Assembly: GCA_035539015.1 (NCBI GenBank)
Contig: DATLJF010000164.1
Span: 1 to 11,913 of the forward strand
Direction of reading: 5' to 3'
Source of the DNA: Stenotrophomonas_A sp035539015
Lineage (GTDB): Bacteria; Pseudomonadota; Gammaproteobacteria; Xanthomonadales; Xanthomonadaceae
DNA: 11,913 bases
Shown here: positions 9,947 to 11,913 of the stretch, one piece after another
How positions within the stretch are numbered: position 1 is the first letter of the stretch
Layout of the letters: each line of letters opens with the position of its first letter
Made by a program: the position numbers and the translations under genes
The notes under the pieces: generated by a model
What the model saw: the letters and a program-made list of their open reading frames with translations, nothing else
The model's database searches: none
What the model was told of the DNA's origin: nothing

Positions 9947-10357
9947 CTAGTGGGGCGTGGCGACGCCCTGCGCCATCACCGAGCCGGCGGAGGTTTCCGA
10001 ATGCACCATGTTGGCCAGCGAAATCATCCCGACCAGGCGCTTGTCCGCGTCCAGCACCGGCAGCCGCCGCACTTCCAGGCTGGCCATGTTGCGGGCGATG
10101 GTCTGCACATCGTCGCTGGCGTAGCAGTACTTCACCGAAGGCGACATCACATCGGCCACGGTACGACCCTCGATATCGCCCTCGGCCACCGCGCGCACGA
10201 CGATGTCGCGGTCGGTCAGCATGCCGATCAGGCGGTCGTTGTCGCGCACCGGCAGGCTGCCGATGTTCTGCTTGCGCATGATGTCCGCCGCCTCGCGCAG
10301 CGACTGCTCCGGACGCACGGTATGCACATCGCGGCTCATGATGCTTTCAATGATCAT
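9947..10357 (-). CDS. Stand-alone two-CBS-domain protein
   Basis: The 136-residue product is almost entirely a tandem CBS (Bateman) module. CBS1 is at about 6-57 (MSRDVHTVRPEQSLREAADIM ... GMLTDRDIVVR) and CBS2 at about 70-119 (VMSPSVKYCYASDDVQTIARNM ... RRLPVLDADKRLVGMISLANMV). There is no catalytic domain. Such proteins usually bind adenine nucleotides (AMP, ATP or related) and act as small energy or redox sensors on partners; the ligand and partner here are unknown. The ATG at 10357 has a very strong GGAGGAG Shine-Dalgarno eight bases upstream, the best in the window, which suggests high translation. The gene starts 65 bases past the tRNA-fMet terminator hairpin and runs directly into the esterase gene, so it may regulate or sense for that enzyme (inference). 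Confidence 0.92.
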   Translation of the reverse strand: MIIESIMSRDVHTVRPEQSLREAADIMRKQNIGSLPVRDNDRLIGMLTDRDIVVRAVAEGDIEGRTVADVMSPSVKYCYASDDVQTIARNMASLEVRRLPVLDADKRLVGMISLANMVHSETSAGSVMAQGVATPH

Positions 10358-10382
10358 TGCTCGAACTCCTCCGGGGAAGCCC

Positions 10383-10397
10383 GCAGCGTGCCGCTGC
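10383..10397 (-). other. Small hairpin just upstream of the CBS-gene Shine-Dalgarno
   Basis: On the minus strand GCAGCG-GCA-CGCTGC is a perfect 6-bp stem with a 3-base loop, ending 12 bases before the GGAGGAG ribosome-binding site of the CBS gene. It is too short and lacks a T-run for a terminator. It might tune access to the ribosome-binding site, but a stem this short in GC-rich DNA can occur by chance. Confidence 0.3.
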
Positions 10398-10422
10398 CTC
10401 CGTGAGCACGGCGCATACGAAA

Positions 10423-10448
10423 ACGGCGGATCCCGTAGGATCCGCCGT
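10423..10448 (-). terminator. Terminator hairpin after tRNA-fMet, potentially bidirectional
   Basis: ACGGCGGATCC-TACG-GGATCCGCCGT (minus strand) is a perfect 11-bp stem with a 4-base loop, 47 bases after the tRNA end. On the minus strand it runs into TTTTCGT, a short T-run. On the plus strand TTTTTT (10453-10458) follows the stem after a short gap, so it may also work for opposing transcripts. The minus-strand T-tract is modest, so leakage into the CBS gene is plausible. Confidence 0.8.
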
Positions 10449-10495
10449 CTCGTTTTTTCTACTGCGTCAGCACCGCGAACGCTGCCTTGCTTATG

Positions 10496-10572
10496 TGGTA
10501 GCGGGGGCAGGATTTGAACCTGCGACCTTCGGGTTATGAGCCCGACGAGCTGCCAGACTGCTCCACCCCGCA
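10496..10572 (-). tRNA. Initiator tRNA-fMet (anticodon CAU)
   Basis: The 77-base tRNA has its CCA end encoded (10498-10496). Initiator hallmarks are all present. The anticodon stem has three consecutive G-C pairs around the loop (GGG-CTCATAA-CCC), the D stem has A11-U24, and there is no Watson-Crick pair at position 1-72. Here 1-72 is U-U, where E. coli has C-A; pairs 2-71, 3-70 and 4-69 (G-C, C-G, G-C) match the formylation determinants. The rest is nearly identical to E. coli tRNA-fMet through the anticodon arm (GCTCGTCGGGCTCATAACCC). It has its own promoter and terminator and sits between nuoN and the CBS/esterase genes. In E. coli the equivalent gene (metY) heads the rimP-nusA-infB operon, so it fits this neighbourhood. 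Confidence 0.97.
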
Positions 10573-10584
10573 GCAGAGAAAGAG

Positions 10585-10613
10585 ATTATGACGATACAGC
10601 GTTTCTATTGCAA
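10585..10613 (-). promoter_or_regulatory. Sigma70-type promoter for tRNA-fMet
   Basis: On the minus strand TTGCAA (10613-10608; four of six) and CATAAT (10590-10585; five of six) are spaced by exactly 17 bases. The start point would fall near 10578, giving a leader of only about 6 nt before the mature tRNA end. An AT-rich stretch (ATTATTTATC) lies further upstream and could help as an UP-like element. It lies in the nuoN-tRNA gap, so the tRNA is transcribed independently of the complex I operon. Confidence 0.78.
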
Positions 10614-10641
10614 CCCCTGTATTCGTCTGCCAGATAAATAA

Positions 10642-11913
10642 TCAGGCCAGATGTGCGAATGCACGCTGGCACCACACCATCAGCGGGTTCCACGCCAAGC
10701 CGAGCGCGAGCAGCGCCAGCGAGTTCACGCCGAGCACCACGCCGAGCACGCGGTCGTTGTTGGCCGGCAGCGGCTCGCCCACCGGCTCGTCGAAATACAT
10801 GACCTTGATGACGCGCAAGTAGTAGTACGCGCCGATCACCGCGCAGATCACGCCAAGGATCGCCAGCCACAGCAGGTGCCCCTGCACGGCCGCGCCCAGC
10901 ACCGCCAGCTTGCTCCAGAAGCCCAGGAACGGCGGAATGCCGGCCAGCGAAGCCATGATGCACAGCACCAGCCCGGCCATCCACGGATTGCGCGCGTTCA
11001 ACCCCTTGAAGTCGTCGATGTTCTCGGCCTCGAAGCCGCTGCGCGACAAGGCGATGATCGCGCCGAACGAAGCGGTGGACATGATCGCGTAGCTGATCGC
11101 ATAGAACAGCGCCGCCGAATAGCCGCGCTCGTCGCCGCCGGCCACGCCCATCAGCAGGAAGCCAATGTGCGAGACAGTGGAGTACGCCAGCATGCGCTTG
11201 AGGTTGCTCTGCGCGATGGCCATCAGGTTGCCGATCACCAGCGACAACGCCGACAACGCGGCCAGCACCAGGCTCCACTGTGGCGACAACGGGCCTACGC
11301 CCATTTCCAGCAAGCGGTAGGCCATGCCGAAGGCGGCCAGCTTGGGTGCCGAACTGACGAACAGCGCGATTGGCGCCGGTGCGCCCTGGTAGACGTCCGG
11401 CAGCCACATGTGGAACGGCGCCGCGCCGAGCTTGAACGCCACGCCGGCAATCATGAAGATCGTGCCGGTCAGCAGCAGCAGGCGCTCGGGCGAGCCGTCG
11501 ATGGCGTCGCGGATGCCAGCCAGGCTCAGCGTGCCGGTGGCGCCATAGATCAGCGACATGCCGTACAGCAACAGGCCCGAGGCCAGCGAGCCGAGCACGA
11601 TGTACTTCATCGCCGCTTCGGTGGCCAGGCCGTTGTCGCGGTTGGAAGCCACCAGCGCGTAGGAACACAGCGCCAGCAATTCCAGGCCCAGGTAGACCAT
11701 CAGCAGGCTGCCGGCCGAGACCAGCATCATCATGCCGGCGGTGGCGAACAGCACCAGCACCGGGATCTCGCCCTGGAACAGGTTGCGCTCGCGCAGGTAG
11801 CTCCAGCCGTAGACCAGGGTCAGGCCGCTGACCAGCACGATCACCGCCTTCATCACGTCGGCGGCGGTATCGCGCACGAACATGCCGTTGAAGATCTCGC
11901 CCTGGCCACCGAC
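10642..11913 (-). CDS. nuoN: NADH-quinone oxidoreductase subunit N, cut by window edge at its 5' end
   Basis: NuoN is one of the three antiporter-like proton-translocating subunits in the membrane arm of respiratory complex I. The 423 visible residues begin in frame at the right edge (VGGQGEIFNG before the first ATG), so the ATG at 11883 is internal and about 56 N-terminal residues lie outside. The protein is highly hydrophobic, with many transmembrane helices. Key charged residues match E. coli NuoN when about 55-56 is added: the TM5 glutamate in YLGLELLAL (visible 78, E133), the lysine in GVAFKLGAAPFH (161, K217), the lysine in SSAPKLAAF (191, K247), and the lysine in GFWSKLAVLG (335, near K395). 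The end FAHLA-stop at 10642 is normal. nuoN is usually the last gene of the nuo operon; no clear intrinsic terminator follows it. Confidence 0.97.
   Translation of the reverse strand, partial: VGGQGEIFNGMFVRDTAADVMKAVIVLVSGLTLVYGWSYLRERNLFQGEIPVLVLFATAGMMMLVSAGSLLMVYLGLELLALCSYALVASNRDNGLATEAAMKYIVLGSLASGLLLYGMSLIYGATGTLSLAGIRDAIDGSPERLLLLTGTIFMIAGVAFKLGAAPFHMWLPDVYQGAPAPIALFVSSAPKLAAFGMAYRLLEMGVGPLSPQWSLVLAALSALSLVIGNLMAIAQSNLKRMLAYSTVSHIGFLLMGVAGGDERGYSAALFYAISYAIMSTASFGAIIALSRSGFEAENIDDFKGLNARNPWMAGLVLCIMASLAGIPPFLGFWSKLAVLGAAVQGHLLWLAILGVICAVIGAYYYLRVIKVMYFDEPVGEPLPANNDRVLGVVLGVNSLALLALGLAWNPLMVWCQRAFAHLA

Overview
The window comes from a GC-rich gammaproteobacterium, most likely a member of the Lysobacteraceae (Xanthomonadaceae: Lysobacter, Stenotrophomonas, Luteimonas or Pseudoxanthomonas type). 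This is judged from the protein sequences, the nuoN / tRNA-fMet / rimP-nusA-infB neighbourhood and a GTAGGAGCGGCTTCAGCC-type REP palindrome. Every gene I can support lies on the minus strand, so the window reads biologically from right to left.

Right to left: (1) 11913-10642, the 3' part of nuoN, the end of the complex I operon. (2) 10613-10423, a consensus-like promoter, the initiator tRNA-fMet and a strong terminator hairpin. (3) 10357-8580, a tightly spaced two-gene unit: a stand-alone two-CBS-domain protein and an erythromycin-esterase-family (COG2312) protein. (4) 8579-8276, a 304-base gene-free leader with overlapping sigma70-like and sigma54-like promoter motifs, then a terminator-type hairpin just before rimP. 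(5) 8275-1442, the conserved information-processing cluster rimP, nusA, infB, rbfA, truB, rpsO. (6) 1302-1, the 5' part of pnp, behind a textbook intrinsic terminator after rpsO.

The cluster works together: RimP and RbfA mature the 30S subunit, IF2 and tRNA-fMet start translation, NusA controls elongation and termination, TruB modifies tRNA, S15 is a primary 16S rRNA binder, and PNPase degrades RNA. Several homologues are cold-inducible in E. coli, where the order is metY-rimP-nusA-infB-rbfA-truB-rpsO-pnp. Here that order is kept, but the CBS/esterase pair sits between the initiator tRNA and rimP.

I see no prophage, CRISPR, insertion sequence or defence system. The most unusual parts are non-coding: the rimP leader, the REP doublet between rbfA and truB, and the CBS/esterase insert.
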